Positions 18,097 to 26,922 of a DNA stretch of 64,000 nt are shown here, piece by piece. The notes below the pieces were generated by a model. The model did no database searches and had not been told where the DNA came from. It saw nothing but the letters and a program-made list of their open reading frames with translations. A program made the translations under genes and the position numbers. This DNA comes from Sphingomonadaceae bacterium OTU29LAMAA1. Its GTDB lineage: Bacteria > Pseudomonadota > Alphaproteobacteria > Sphingomonadales > Sphingomonadaceae. Each line of letters begins with the position of its first letter. Position 1 is the first letter of the stretch. The stretch is from positions 2,274,001-2,338,000 of the forward strand of contig CP099617.1 in NCBI GenBank assembly GCA_024072375.1, in the 5' to 3' direction.

Positions 18097-19632
18097 TCAT
18101 GGCCGTGCGGGAGGGAAATTGAACTCCGCGCGCGGAGACATCTCACGCCGGGCGAGCTGCGCCCTCATCCGCGCGACGATCGCCGGATGCTGCCCGGAAA
18201 CGTCCGTGGTTTCACGCGGGTCCCTGGACAAGTCGTAGAGCTCGATCGGCTGGCTCGGGTCTGCCCCTCGAAGTTGCCACCGGACCGCCTTCCAGCGGCC
18301 ATCGCGCGCAGCTTGTGCCGATTTGTTGTCGCCGTTCATCTCCCAGTAGAGCGGCCCGCTCTGGGTCATGCGTCGGCCTTGCAACGCGGGCAGCAGCGAA
18401 TGACCTTCGATCGGTGCGGGCGGAACGGCACCCGCCAGCGCGGCGAACGTCGGCATCAGGTCCCAGGCGGCGCAGATCGTTTGGACGGTCGTGCCGCCCG
18501 CGAAATGCCCCGGCCAATACGCCAGGAAGGGTGATCGGATTCCGCCCTCGTACAGGTCGCGTTTCTCGCCGCGCAGCCCGCCCGTGGCACGGAAGAATGC
18601 CGTGTCCGCGCCGCCTTCGCTGCTGGGACCATTGTCACTGTAGAATACGATCAGCGTGTTCTTTTCGAGTCCCGCGCGGCGCAACTCCGCACGCAGGACG
18701 CCCACCTCCCGGTCGAGCTCCGTGATCATCGCAGCACGCGCGGCTCGCGGGGTCGGATGCGGTGAATAGTCGCCGGGATCGCCCGGGCGTTCCGGAAATT
18801 GGCCCCGGTACGCCGCCGTCAGGCGATCGGGCAGCTGCAGCGCCGCGTGGGGCAGCGTGGGTGCGAAGTAGAGGAAGAACGGTTTGGCGCGGCTCTGGCG
18901 TCGGATGAAGGACTGCGCCGCCTCGACGATCCGGAACGCCGAATAATCCTGTCCCTGATAGAGGCGGTAGTCCGCGGTCGCCTTGGACGTTTTGCCGACC
19001 TTCGGGTCGACGTAGAAGAACCGGTTGTCGAGCGGTACGCGCCGATCGTTCTCCCACAGGTGGGTGGGATAATAATTGTGCGCGTGCGTCTGGTCGAGGT
19101 AGCCGTAAAAATAGTCGAACCCATGCCCAGTCGGCACACCTTCGCTGCCCGGACCTCCCAACCCCCATTTGCCGATCGCTGCCGTCGCGTAACCGACCTG
19201 CCGCAACATGCCCGGCAGCGTGGGCGTACCCGCGGCCAGCGGGAGTTGCCCGCGTTCGCGCTCATCGCTCAGGTCGCCGCCCATGCGTATATTGCCGCGG
19301 ATTTGCGTATGGCCCGTGTCCCGACCGGTCAGCAGCGAGGCTCGCGAGGGTGCGCAGACCGCTGCGCCGGCGTAGAATTGCGTGAATTTCACGCCGTCGC
19401 GCGCGAGCGCATCCAGATTGGGCGTACGGATGCGCGTCTGACCGAACGGGCCGATATCACCATAGCCAAGGTCGTCGGCCAGGATCAGGACGATGTTCGG
19501 CCGCACTGCCGCGCCAGCCGAGGGCGCCACCCTTTTCGCCGACGGCGCATGCTGGCCCGCCGCAGTAGGCGACAGCGTCAGTGCAGTGATCTGGGCTGCC
19601 GTCGTCAGCCAAGCCTTGCGAATAATATGCAT
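18097..19632 (-). CDS. Type I sulfatase (arylsulfatase family)
   Basis: A 511-residue secreted sulfatase that hydrolyses sulfate esters. The leader runs to about residue 26. Metal ligands are in NIVLILADDLGYGD (Asp 53-54). The maturation motif CAPSRASLLTG holds the Cys (about 93) that is converted to formylglycine. Further blocks are IGKWGLG, FFLYFAPTLPHAAL and IVFYSDNGPSSEG. It is therefore Cys-type and depends on a formylglycine-generating enzyme, which is encoded at 25676-26647. It is the last gene of the TBDT3 operon, 92 bases after the GH28-like gene. ATG 19632 was chosen because it opens the signal peptide; a longer reading upstream has no support. The substrate is presumably a sulfated glycan. 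Confidence 0.93.
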   Translation of the reverse strand: MHIIRKAWLTTAAQITALTLSPTAAGQHAPSAKRVAPSAGAAVRPNIVLILADDLGYGDIGPFGQTRIRTPNLDALARDGVKFTQFYAGAAVCAPSRASLLTGRDTGHTQIRGNIRMGGDLSDERERGQLPLAAGTPTLPGMLRQVGYATAAIGKWGLGGPGSEGVPTGHGFDYFYGYLDQTHAHNYYPTHLWENDRRVPLDNRFFYVDPKVGKTSKATADYRLYQGQDYSAFRIVEAAQSFIRRQSRAKPFFLYFAPTLPHAALQLPDRLTAAYRGQFPERPGDPGDYSPHPTPRAARAAMITELDREVGVLRAELRRAGLEKNTLIVFYSDNGPSSEGGADTAFFRATGGLRGEKRDLYEGGIRSPFLAYWPGHFAGGTTVQTICAAWDLMPTFAALAGAVPPAPIEGHSLLPALQGRRMTQSGPLYWEMNGDNKSAQAARDGRWKAVRWQLRGADPSQPIELYDLSRDPRETTDVSGQHPAIVARMRAQLARREMSPRAEFNFPPARP

Positions 19633-19724
19633 TATGGAGCACCTCGATTTTTTCGAGCGGCCTACCGTTCGCCGGGCTTCCGCTTCTACGATGTCGGTGG
19701 GCTGTTGGAAGGCGGGATTTGTCT

Positions 19725-21047
19725 TCAACTCCGCGATAAGAAATGCGTGTCCTCGCTACGAACGTCCTCGGCGAAGCGGGCGCGGGCGGCGGGGGCGACG
19801 ATGATCCTGCAATCGGCGATGCTGACGCGATCCGCGTGGCGGATGCTGATGCCGACCGCATCGCGCGGCTCGATCGCGGGGACGACGCTGGTCGGTCGAT
19901 TGTCGTAGACGCCGCCGGGGTAGCGGGTCCAGCGGTCGAGGGTCAGGTTTACCCGCTCGAGCCGTATGTCCGACACGCGCGCGCCGCCCAGCCCTTCGAT
20001 GCGGATGCTGTTCTCCGCGCGGCCGGTGACGTCCTCGACACGCACGTTCGTGATCGTGCCGACCTTCGTTGCGGAATCGCGCGGCATGGCGGTGAAGGAG
20101 ATCGCCTCGCCGCGGCCCCACCAGGGGTCGGAAAAGTATTGGGAAATGAACCTGATCTTGCGGAATACGATGTTCCGTACCGTGCCGGCGTCGCGGAGCT
20201 GGATGCACAGCCCGCGCGAGCTGCGACGGATTCCACAGCGCTCGAACAGCACGTTCTCGATATCCTGCACCGTCTCGGTGCCGATCTTGAGCCCCGAATC
20301 CTGGGTATCGATGATGCAGTCCCGCACGACGATGTCACGCGACGGGCCGTATCGCACGTGAGCGGCCGTGGTCTTGATCACGATCGCGTCATCCCCGCAG
20401 GTGATCCGGCAATTGCGGATGAGGACGTCCTGACAATGATCGGGATCGATGCCGTCGCAATTCGGCACATCGAGCTGATTGGCGATCGTGATCCCGTCCA
20501 CGAGGACCCTGCGGCAGCCGACGAGGTGGACGGTCCAGCTTGGCGCGCGAACGATCGTGAGGTCGCGGATCGTCAGATCGGCGCAATCCTCCAGCACGAT
20601 CAGGCGGGGTCGGAAGGATTTCGGCACCCACCATTCGCCGGCCGCGTCGTAGCGTTCCATAAATTCGGGCGAGCGGCCGTCGATCGTGCCGCCGCCGCTG
20701 AGCGTCAGACCGTGCGCCGATCTGGCGTGGAGGACGCCGGCGAGCGGGTCGGCGTAATGGGCGGCATCGGTGCTGACCAACAGCGTCGCACCACGATCGA
20801 CATGGAAGTCGATGCCACCTGCGAGCGTCACCGGACCCGTGAGATAGCGCCGCCGCCCACCGAGCAAAACACGGCCGCCGACCTTCGCCGCGGCGTCGAT
20901 CGCGCGCTGGATGGCCGCCGTGTCGGGCGTGCGACCGTCGCCGACTGCGCCATGCGCCCGAACGTCGAACACCTGTCGCCCGGCACGGGCGGCCGCCGGA
21001 AGGCTGGCCAGAGCGAGTCCGGAGACAAGCGCGTCGCGGCGGTTCAT
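19725..21047 (-). CDS. GH28-like right-handed beta-helix enzyme, atypical active site
   Basis: A 440-residue secreted protein (leader MNRRDALVSGLALASLPAAARA) with a pectate-lyase-fold start (FDVRAHGAVGDGRTPDTAAIQRAID) and serial beta-helix coils. Polygalacturonase catalytic Asps appear conserved: NCDGIDPDHC (Asp 199) and CGDDAIVIKT (Asp 219-220). The usual GHG motif is replaced by DSGLKIGTE (about 250-258), and the RIK motif by RGLCIQLRD (about 278-286). So it is either a divergent GH28 with altered subsite chemistry or a sister family. ATG 21047 overlaps the upstream stop as ATGA. It probably cleaves an alpha-linked uronic or deoxy-sugar bond in the same polymer. Confidence 0.82.
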   Translation of the reverse strand: MNRRDALVSGLALASLPAAARAGRQVFDVRAHGAVGDGRTPDTAAIQRAIDAAAKVGGRVLLGGRRRYLTGPVTLAGGIDFHVDRGATLLVSTDAAHYADPLAGVLHARSAHGLTLSGGGTIDGRSPEFMERYDAAGEWWVPKSFRPRLIVLEDCADLTIRDLTIVRAPSWTVHLVGCRRVLVDGITIANQLDVPNCDGIDPDHCQDVLIRNCRITCGDDAIVIKTTAAHVRYGPSRDIVVRDCIIDTQDSGLKIGTETVQDIENVLFERCGIRRSSRGLCIQLRDAGTVRNIVFRKIRFISQYFSDPWWGRGEAISFTAMPRDSATKVGTITNVRVEDVTGRAENSIRIEGLGGARVSDIRLERVNLTLDRWTRYPGGVYDNRPTSVVPAIEPRDAVGISIRHADRVSIADCRIIVAPAARARFAEDVRSEDTHFLSRS

Positions 21048-22165
21048 TTGGGCGGATCTCCGATGAACGATACGTCCCAGACCCTGGAAAGGGTCGAGGT
21101 GCCGGCCGGGCCGGTGGTGTGCAGGACGACCACATACTTGCCGGGTTTGGCGTAACGGTGGGTCGGATGGGTGTCGATCGATGTTTCGCCGTCGCCGAAA
21201 TCCCAGCGGCGATGGGTGATGGTGCCGGCACTGCCATCGCGAAAGGCGACGACGCGGGTCGCGCGGTCGAGGATGACGAACGACCAGTCGGCCTTGATCG
21301 CCGGCGCCGGATCGGGCGGCATCAGGCGGAAGGCGCGGAGTTCGTCGGCGCGGCCGTACATGGTGTGTTTCGGCGATGACAGGTTCCAGAAGCTGGATCT
21401 GCCCGGGCCGTCGCGATCGATGATCGCGAAGCCCAGCCCGACGATCGCGTTCTCGGCAAGTGTCGTCTCGACGGATCGCTCCGGCCCGTCGCCGTCCGCA
21501 AGGTCGAAAGGAGTGATCCAGAACTCCGCGACGAGCTTGCCCGCCTGACCGGGTTTGAAGGCGTAGCGATATGCCATGTTCGAATAGGGGAGCCGCTTGA
21601 GCCAGGGCGCCTGCGGGCCCCAGGCCATCGCCCAATCCTTGTCGCGGGCGGGTGTGAAGATGTGATAATTCTGCGCGTGACGATTCTGGAAACCGAACCA
21701 AGCATCCTCGTCCGTCACGGTTCGGCCATCGGACAGGGTGGGACGCGGCGCCGGGGGCGGCGCGATGTCGGGATGAAACCGTGCGATCAGCGGCCCGCCC
21801 GACCGATCGCCGTCGACGACCATCTCCAGAATATCCTGATCGAGCCCCTCGCTGGCGACGTCCCAATGGTCGTCCCACGCCTCGTAGAGGATATAGAGGC
21901 GGTTCATGCCCTTGACCCAGCCGACCTTGATCGTTGCGCGCAGGCTTGCTGGATCGGGTCGGCGGCCGCTGCCGTTATCCGCGGCGAACTGGTCGGAACG
22001 GATGACGTAGCTGGCCGGCACACGATCCCAGTCGCTGGCGTCGCCATCGATGCGCGGGATGGCGTCGGCGGGGAATTGATAGACCCTGAGCACCTCGTCC
22101 GGTCGATCGAGCGCGACCGCCTGCGATGCCCCGAGCAGCATCAGCAGGGCGAGCGCCCGACGCAT
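21044..22165 (-). CDS. Secreted CBM9/DOMON-like carbohydrate-binding protein with PKD domain
   Basis: A 373-residue exported protein with an 18-residue leader. Residues of about 25-260 match the beta-sandwich of CBM9-like/DOMON carbohydrate-binding domains (IPRIDGDASDWDRVPASYVI, KGMNRLYILYEAWDDHWD, AWFGFQNRHAQNYHIF). The C-terminus (about 285-365) is a PKD domain with the diagnostic WDFGDGE. No catalytic site is visible. It is joined by one-base overlaps to the small ORF upstream (TGATG) and to the GH28-like gene downstream (ATGA). It probably binds the polysaccharide at the cell surface or in the periplasm and presents it to the neighbouring enzymes or receptor. Confidence 0.82.
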   Translation of the reverse strand: MRRALALLMLLGASQAVALDRPDEVLRVYQFPADAIPRIDGDASDWDRVPASYVIRSDQFAADNGSGRRPDPASLRATIKVGWVKGMNRLYILYEAWDDHWDVASEGLDQDILEMVVDGDRSGGPLIARFHPDIAPPPAPRPTLSDGRTVTDEDAWFGFQNRHAQNYHIFTPARDKDWAMAWGPQAPWLKRLPYSNMAYRYAFKPGQAGKLVAEFWITPFDLADGDGPERSVETTLAENAIVGLGFAIIDRDGPGRSSFWNLSSPKHTMYGRADELRAFRLMPPDPAPAIKADWSFVILDRATRVVAFRDGSAGTITHRRWDFGDGETSIDTHPTHRYAKPGKYVVVLHTTGPAGTSTLSRVWDVSFIGDPPK

Positions 22166-22362
22166 CAGTCCCGTACCGCGTCCGCCACGATGCTCCGGGC
22201 ATGGAACGGGTCGTGGCGGCGTCCCGACAAGTACGTCAGCAACAAACCCCGCTCTATTCGCGGGTAGCGGCCGGGGTCACAGGCGCTGGTGAACACGACC
22301 CGCGACGGCGCGGGCACTGGCGCCGTCGCGGGTATCGCAGCGATGATCGCCGCGTGGTGCAT
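22165..22362 (-). CDS. Small coupled ORF between TBDT and CBM9-PKD gene
   Basis: A 65-residue reading frame starting MHHAAIIAAIPATAPVP and ending HARSIVADAVRD. I do not recognise it. Both ends are joined to neighbours by TGATG overlaps: its ATG overlaps the TBDT stop, and its stop overlaps the ATG of the CBM9-PKD gene. This arrangement is what is expected of a translated, coupled gene rather than random sequence. Apart from an Ala/Pro-rich hydrophobic N-terminus there is no clear signal peptide or domain. It could be a small operon protein, a remnant of a larger gene, or a translated spacer that carries ribosomes to the next start. Confidence 0.5.
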   Translation of the reverse strand: MHHAAIIAAIPATAPVPAPSRVVFTSACDPGRYPRIERGLLLTYLSGRRHDPFHARSIVADAVRD

Positions 22363-25358
22363 CAGAACTTGTACCGTGCTCCGGCGAAGAACTGGCGACC
22401 GGTCTTGGAATAGACCTGCTGGTCACGCAATTTGTCCCCATCCCAATAACTGGTCGCCTGATTGGTGAGGTTGATCGCGTCGAGCGACAGCGTCAGTCCA
22501 TCGGTGAGCTTGTACGATATCGAGGCGTCGACGTTGGTCGTGCTGTACGAACCGGTAAAGTCCGCCAGCCCCGAACGCAGCGGCACCTGACGCAGGTACT
22601 CGTCGCGATACGCCAGCGACACCCGCGCCGACAGTCGGCTGTCCTCATAGTAGAGCGTGGCGTTGGCGGCATTCGGCGAGACGTTGACCAGCGGCGCGAC
22701 GAGTGTCGGACCGGCCTGGTTGGCGGTCAGGATGTAGCTGATGTTCGATTTGATGTGCGTGTAGTTCAGGATAGTGCCGAAGTTGCGAAGGAAACTCGGC
22801 AGGAAGGTGAAGGGCTGCTGATACTGAAGCTCGAAACCCTTGATCTTGCCACCGGTGCCGTTGACCGATGTGCTGATGTTGGTGGTCGTATTCGGATCCT
22901 GGTTCGGCAGCAGCAGGGCAAGCGGAAGGCCCGCTGCGGAATAGGTCGTGGTGCTCGTGATGTTCTGTACGAAGCTGGAGATATCCTTGTAGAAATAACC
23001 GGCAGACAGGATGGCCCCGGGCGCCAGATACCATTCGACGCTCGCATCGATATTGGTCGCGCGATACGGGTCCAGCTGCGGGTTGCCGACCGTCGCGGTG
23101 AACGGCGCCTGTGCGGTGCCGATCGACCCTCCCGGCGTCAGCAGGCCGAGCGAGGGGCGCGACATGACCTTGGCGGCCGCGGCACGAAGGGTGAGCTTGG
23201 GCGTCACGTCCAGCGCCGCATTCAACGATGGCAGATAGTCGTCGTAGTTGCGCGCCACCCGCACCAGCGTGCCGACGCCGACGAAGCCACGCGAGCTTTG
23301 ATGGGTATGGGCGTAGCGCAGGCCCGCATCGCCGCGTACCGTCATGCCGTTGGAGAGGTCGACCTTCCAGTCGAGCTGGATATACGGGCTGATATCCTGT
23401 TCGACGACGGCGCGATTGTCGCCCTGCGCGCCCGTTCCGACGCTGCCGATGCGGAAATCGCCATATTGATTGACGCAATAGCAGTCGACGTTGAACGCCG
23501 ACATGATCTTGTCGATGTTGGGCACGATGAAGCTGTTCGACGCGCCGGAGGGGATGCCGATCGAGCCGATCGTGATCGCCGGCAGGCTGACATCGCCGAT
23601 CGACAGACCGGCAGATGCCAGCGTCGGGATGTTGGTCGTGCCTGCGATGCGCTGCTGCCGTTCGGAGATGAAGGTGAAGCGCTTTGCGGCGATGCCGATC
23701 TTGCCGGTCAGCTGATCCGTGAAGTCGTACTTGAAGTCGACCTTGATGTTGCGGAGCCGGTTGGTCACCCGTGACGTGAATTCACGGATGTTGTCGTAGC
23801 CGTTCTGATACTGCCAGTTGCCGGGGTTGGTGGCGTCGAAGCCGTAGTTCAGCAGGGGCGTGGACTTCTTGTCGCCACGCGCGTCGAAGGTAAAGCCGGT
23901 GCCGTCGAAGCGACTGAAGGTGACCAGCCGCGAATAGGGATTGTCCAGCACCGAATCCGACTGGCCGTACAGCACCGAGGCATGGCCGCGATCACCGATC
24001 TCCTGATCGATGTGCAGATCCACCTGGTAGAAGGTGGTCGTCGAGACATCGTGGCTGTTGGTGACTGAAAAGTCGGTCCCGTCGAACACGCCATAGACGA
24101 GCTGGCCGTTCTCCACGATGGCGTCGCGCACCTTCATATTGGGGCGCCCGGCCAGCTGCGCGGCCGTCAGTCCGCCCGCCGCGGCGCCGAGGCCGCGGTT
24201 GAGGCTGATCGGGTTGGTGGCCAGATCGTTCTTGTCCTGCTTGTAGCGGGAGTAGGCGACATCGAGCGTGACCAGGCTGGTATCGGTCGGCTTCACCTGT
24301 ACCGTGCCGGTCAGGCCCAGACGCTCCTGCCGGTTGAGGAAGCGGCCGTAGCCGGGCAAGCGAGGCACGAAGACACCGGGCTGGTTTATCGTGGCGTAGG
24401 CAGCCGGAGTCGATCCCGGGTTCGCACCGGCAGCGGCGATACATTGTGTGGGACGCGCTGCGCTGCCAATCAGCGGATTGACCGGAACCGTCGTCGCCTG
24501 CGCCGGGTTCACCGGGCAGAAGCCGTTGTTGAGGTCGCTGAAGTCGGTGAGCGCCGTGTTCGAATAGGCGTCTTCCTGTGTCAGGCGCTTGTTGTACGCA
24601 GCCGAAAGCAGGATGCCGACGCGGCCGTCGGCGAACGTGTTGCTGACCAGACCGACGAGCCGCGGCGCGACCTTGTCGTTGATATCGTAATAGGCGGCCT
24701 GACCGGACAGCGCGGCCTGGAAGCCGGGATTGTCGAAAGGCCGGCCCGTTTGCAGGTCGATGGTTGCGCCGAGCGAGCCTTCGTCGACTTCGGCGGATTG
24801 CGTCTTGCGAACGATGATCGAGTTGAACAGCTCGGATGCGAAGACGCTGTAGTCGAAGGAACGGCCACGGTTGATACCGGCACCGAGCGTCGAGCCGGTC
24901 GTCGCCGAAATCGCTTCTATGCCGTTGAAGCGGGTGCGGCTGAAGTCGCCGCCGAGGCCGCGCACGGTGACGGTGCGACCCTCGCCGCCGTCCCGTTCGA
25001 TCGAAATGCCGGGAATGCGCTGTAGCGAGTCGGCGAGGTTCGCATCGGGGAAGTCGGCGATGTCGGCGGCGTTGATCGCGTCCACGACGCCGGCCGACTG
25101 CTTCTTGATCTGGATCGCCGAGGCGAGGCTCTGGCGGAAGCCGGTGACGACGATATCGGAACCCTGCGTGTCCGCGTCGACGGTCGCGGCCGCCGGCGCT
25201 TGCTGATCCGTCGGCGCCGGCTGCGCTGCCGCAGCGGTGATCGGAGGATCCTGCGAGGTCCCCGTCGTGTTCTGCGCGGCTGCCGGAAAGGCGATGCCGA
25301 CCGCGATGGCGAACGTCGCGCTGGTCGTGGCAAGGCGAAGATGACGAAGATGACGCAT
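22362..25358 (-). CDS. TonB-dependent receptor (right)
   Basis: A complete 998-residue TonB-dependent receptor leading the sulfatase operon. GGGGGGAT precedes ATG 25358, and the leader MRHLRHLRLATTSATFAIAVGIAFPAAAQ is clear. The plug contains DIVVTGFRQSLASAIQIKK, FPDANLADSLQRIPGI and VTVRGLGGDFSRTRFNG, all typical of sphingomonad/Xanthomonas carbohydrate receptors. The barrel ends with FFAGARYKF. Its co-transcription with carbohydrate-binding, GH28-like and sulfatase genes indicates import of oligosaccharides, perhaps sulfated. It is longer than the middle receptor, mainly in the extracellular loops. Confidence 0.95.
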   Translation of the reverse strand: MRHLRHLRLATTSATFAIAVGIAFPAAAQNTTGTSQDPPITAAAAQPAPTDQQAPAAATVDADTQGSDIVVTGFRQSLASAIQIKKQSAGVVDAINAADIADFPDANLADSLQRIPGISIERDGGEGRTVTVRGLGGDFSRTRFNGIEAISATTGSTLGAGINRGRSFDYSVFASELFNSIIVRKTQSAEVDEGSLGATIDLQTGRPFDNPGFQAALSGQAAYYDINDKVAPRLVGLVSNTFADGRVGILLSAAYNKRLTQEDAYSNTALTDFSDLNNGFCPVNPAQATTVPVNPLIGSAARPTQCIAAAGANPGSTPAAYATINQPGVFVPRLPGYGRFLNRQERLGLTGTVQVKPTDTSLVTLDVAYSRYKQDKNDLATNPISLNRGLGAAAGGLTAAQLAGRPNMKVRDAIVENGQLVYGVFDGTDFSVTNSHDVSTTTFYQVDLHIDQEIGDRGHASVLYGQSDSVLDNPYSRLVTFSRFDGTGFTFDARGDKKSTPLLNYGFDATNPGNWQYQNGYDNIREFTSRVTNRLRNIKVDFKYDFTDQLTGKIGIAAKRFTFISERQQRIAGTTNIPTLASAGLSIGDVSLPAITIGSIGIPSGASNSFIVPNIDKIMSAFNVDCYCVNQYGDFRIGSVGTGAQGDNRAVVEQDISPYIQLDWKVDLSNGMTVRGDAGLRYAHTHQSSRGFVGVGTLVRVARNYDDYLPSLNAALDVTPKLTLRAAAAKVMSRPSLGLLTPGGSIGTAQAPFTATVGNPQLDPYRATNIDASVEWYLAPGAILSAGYFYKDISSFVQNITSTTTYSAAGLPLALLLPNQDPNTTTNISTSVNGTGGKIKGFELQYQQPFTFLPSFLRNFGTILNYTHIKSNISYILTANQAGPTLVAPLVNVSPNAANATLYYEDSRLSARVSLAYRDEYLRQVPLRSGLADFTGSYSTTNVDASISYKLTDGLTLSLDAINLTNQATSYWDGDKLRDQQVYSKTGRQFFAGARYKF

Positions 25359-25371
25359 GATATCCCCCCTG

Positions 25372-25403
25372 AAATCCCATTTGTTGGGATTTTGTTTTAC
25401 ACT
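25372..25403. promoter_or_regulatory. Hairpin/dyad and weak operator in TBDT3 promoter region
   Basis: AAATCCCA (25372-25379) and TGGGATTT (25385-25392) form a perfect 8-bp inverted repeat with a 5-base loop, 14 bases upstream of the right TBDT start. It could be an operator or a 5' leader hairpin close to the ribosome site. TTTGTTTTACACT at 25391-25403 is a weak (8 of 13) version of the locus operator. The rest of the divergent gap to 25675 shows no convincing gene; a short - strand frame (25434-25622) has no motifs. Confidence 0.4.
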
Positions 25404-25675
25404 ATGACTTATCAGCTAATAGGCTCGGCGATGTCAATGGCCCGATGCGGACTTTCCGCTGCGTCTTGAGAGATTAACAGGGCGTCCTTGCGTGTTGCCG
25501 CCGATGATGGACGGCATCGGCGCATTCGCGGGTTTGAACGACGCCCGATCCTCGACGAGTCGGGCCGACGGCGCCCGGTCGACCAACCGGAAAGCGGCCA
25601 TTCGCTGAAGTGCTCGATTCATGCAGCATTGTAGGCGATGAGGATGTCGTGACAGAGGTGAGGGCGTAAGCCGGC

Positions 25676-26647
25676 ATGAAGGCGATATCGAATGGGCGAA
25701 CGGGAGATCCGCCGGAAGGGATGCGGCGCCTCGACGCCGGGTTCTTCAATATGGGCTCCGATCGCTTCTACCCTGAGGAAGCGCCTGTCCGTCGCGTTCG
25801 TATCGATGCCTTCTGGATCGACGAAACGCCTGTAACCAATGCCCGGTTTGCCAGGTTCGTCGAGCAAACCGGCTACGTTACGGTGGCCGAGATAGCACCG
25901 GATCCGAAGGATTATCCCGGGCTTCTGCCCGAATACGCCAACCCTGGATCCCTGGTGTTCGAAAAGAGCCGGGTTCCCGTGGACACTTCCGACGCGTCTC
26001 AATGGTGGCATGTGCGAACGGGTGCCGACTGGCGCCATCCGCTCGGCGAGGGAAGTTCGCTCGACGGGCTTGACGACCATCCTGTGGTCCATGTCGCCTA
26101 CGCGGACGCGGAGGCCTTCGCGGTCTGGTCTGGCAAATCGCTGCCGACGGAAGCCGAGTGGGAATACGCTGCGCGGGGTGGACTTGAGAACGCGGACTAT
26201 GCGTGGGGCGACGAACTGGCGCCCGGCGGCGCGATGATGGCGAACTATTGGCAAGGCTTGTTCCCCTTCGCCAATCAGATGCTCGACGGCTACGAACGGA
26301 CATCCCCCGTACGTTACTATCCCGCGAATGGTTACGGCCTGTTCGACATGATCGGGAACGTCTGGGAATGGACAGCTGACTGGTATGCGCTGCCCCGGCA
26401 CAAGACGGCGAAGCTCGGAAACAAGGGAGACTGCTGTTTCGCACCGGACGCGCGCGGTGGCAGGAAACGGAAGCGTTCCGACCTTACCATCGCCGATACG
26501 CCGATTGGCCGCAAAGTGCTGAAGGGTGGATCGCATCTCTGTGCCGAAAATTATTGCCGCCGTTACAGACCGGCAGCGCGTCATCCACAATCGATAGACT
26601 CGTCGACGAGCCATATCGGCTTCCGCTGCGTGGTGCGCGAAGGCTAG
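25676..26647 (+). CDS. Formylglycine-generating enzyme (sulfatase maturase)
   Basis: A 323-residue FGE/SUMF1-family protein. It oxidises the Cys of the sulfatase CxPSR motif to formylglycine. The full family pattern is visible: GFFNMGSDRFYPEEAPVRRV, FWIDETPVTNARFARF, LPTEAEWEYAARGG, YGLFDMIGNVWEW, and the active-site stretch GGSHLCAENYCRRYRPAAR with both catalytic Cys residues (about 289 and 294), then DSSTSHIGFRC. These match the copper-site cysteines of true FGEs rather than the many cysteine-less relatives. There is no signal peptide, so it acts in the cytoplasm before the sulfatase is exported. It is divergent from the TBDT-sulfatase operon and is surely its partner. Confidence 0.93.
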   Translation: MKAISNGRTGDPPEGMRRLDAGFFNMGSDRFYPEEAPVRRVRIDAFWIDETPVTNARFARFVEQTGYVTVAEIAPDPKDYPGLLPEYANPGSLVFEKSRVPVDTSDASQWWHVRTGADWRHPLGEGSSLDGLDDHPVVHVAYADAEAFAVWSGKSLPTEAEWEYAARGGLENADYAWGDELAPGGAMMANYWQGLFPFANQMLDGYERTSPVRYYPANGYGLFDMIGNVWEWTADWYALPRHKTAKLGNKGDCCFAPDARGGRKRKRSDLTIADTPIGRKVLKGGSHLCAENYCRRYRPAARHPQSIDSSTSHIGFRCVVREG

Positions 26648-26874
26648 GCTTTCCCGTCTCAACCTAATCCATAAACGTGCCAATTTCCGAACAGGAAAGG
26701 CAATCGACAGTTATCCGCGGGCTGAGCAGCACCCGTACCGATGTGCATGGTGTCGCTGCTTCAGCCGGCACCGCCCGGCTCTGTGCGAGCATCTCGCGTT
26801 CTGCCTGCTCGCTCGAAACAGCAACGTTGTCCTCCACACGTCTGTGCAGACACACTGGAAGCCGAACGTCACCG

Positions 26875-26906
26875 CGGGTCCACGGGTCCACGGGTCCACG
26901 GGTCTA
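26875..26906. repeat. Four tandem copies of an 8-bp unit
   Basis: CGGGTCCA is repeated three times and followed by a fourth copy with one change (CGGGTCTA). It lies in the 650-base gap between the FGE gene and the unidentified operon. No coding frame includes it convincingly, and it may be a slippage-prone spacer. Confidence 0.8.
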
Positions 26907-26922
26907 GCGCAAGCTGCAAACG

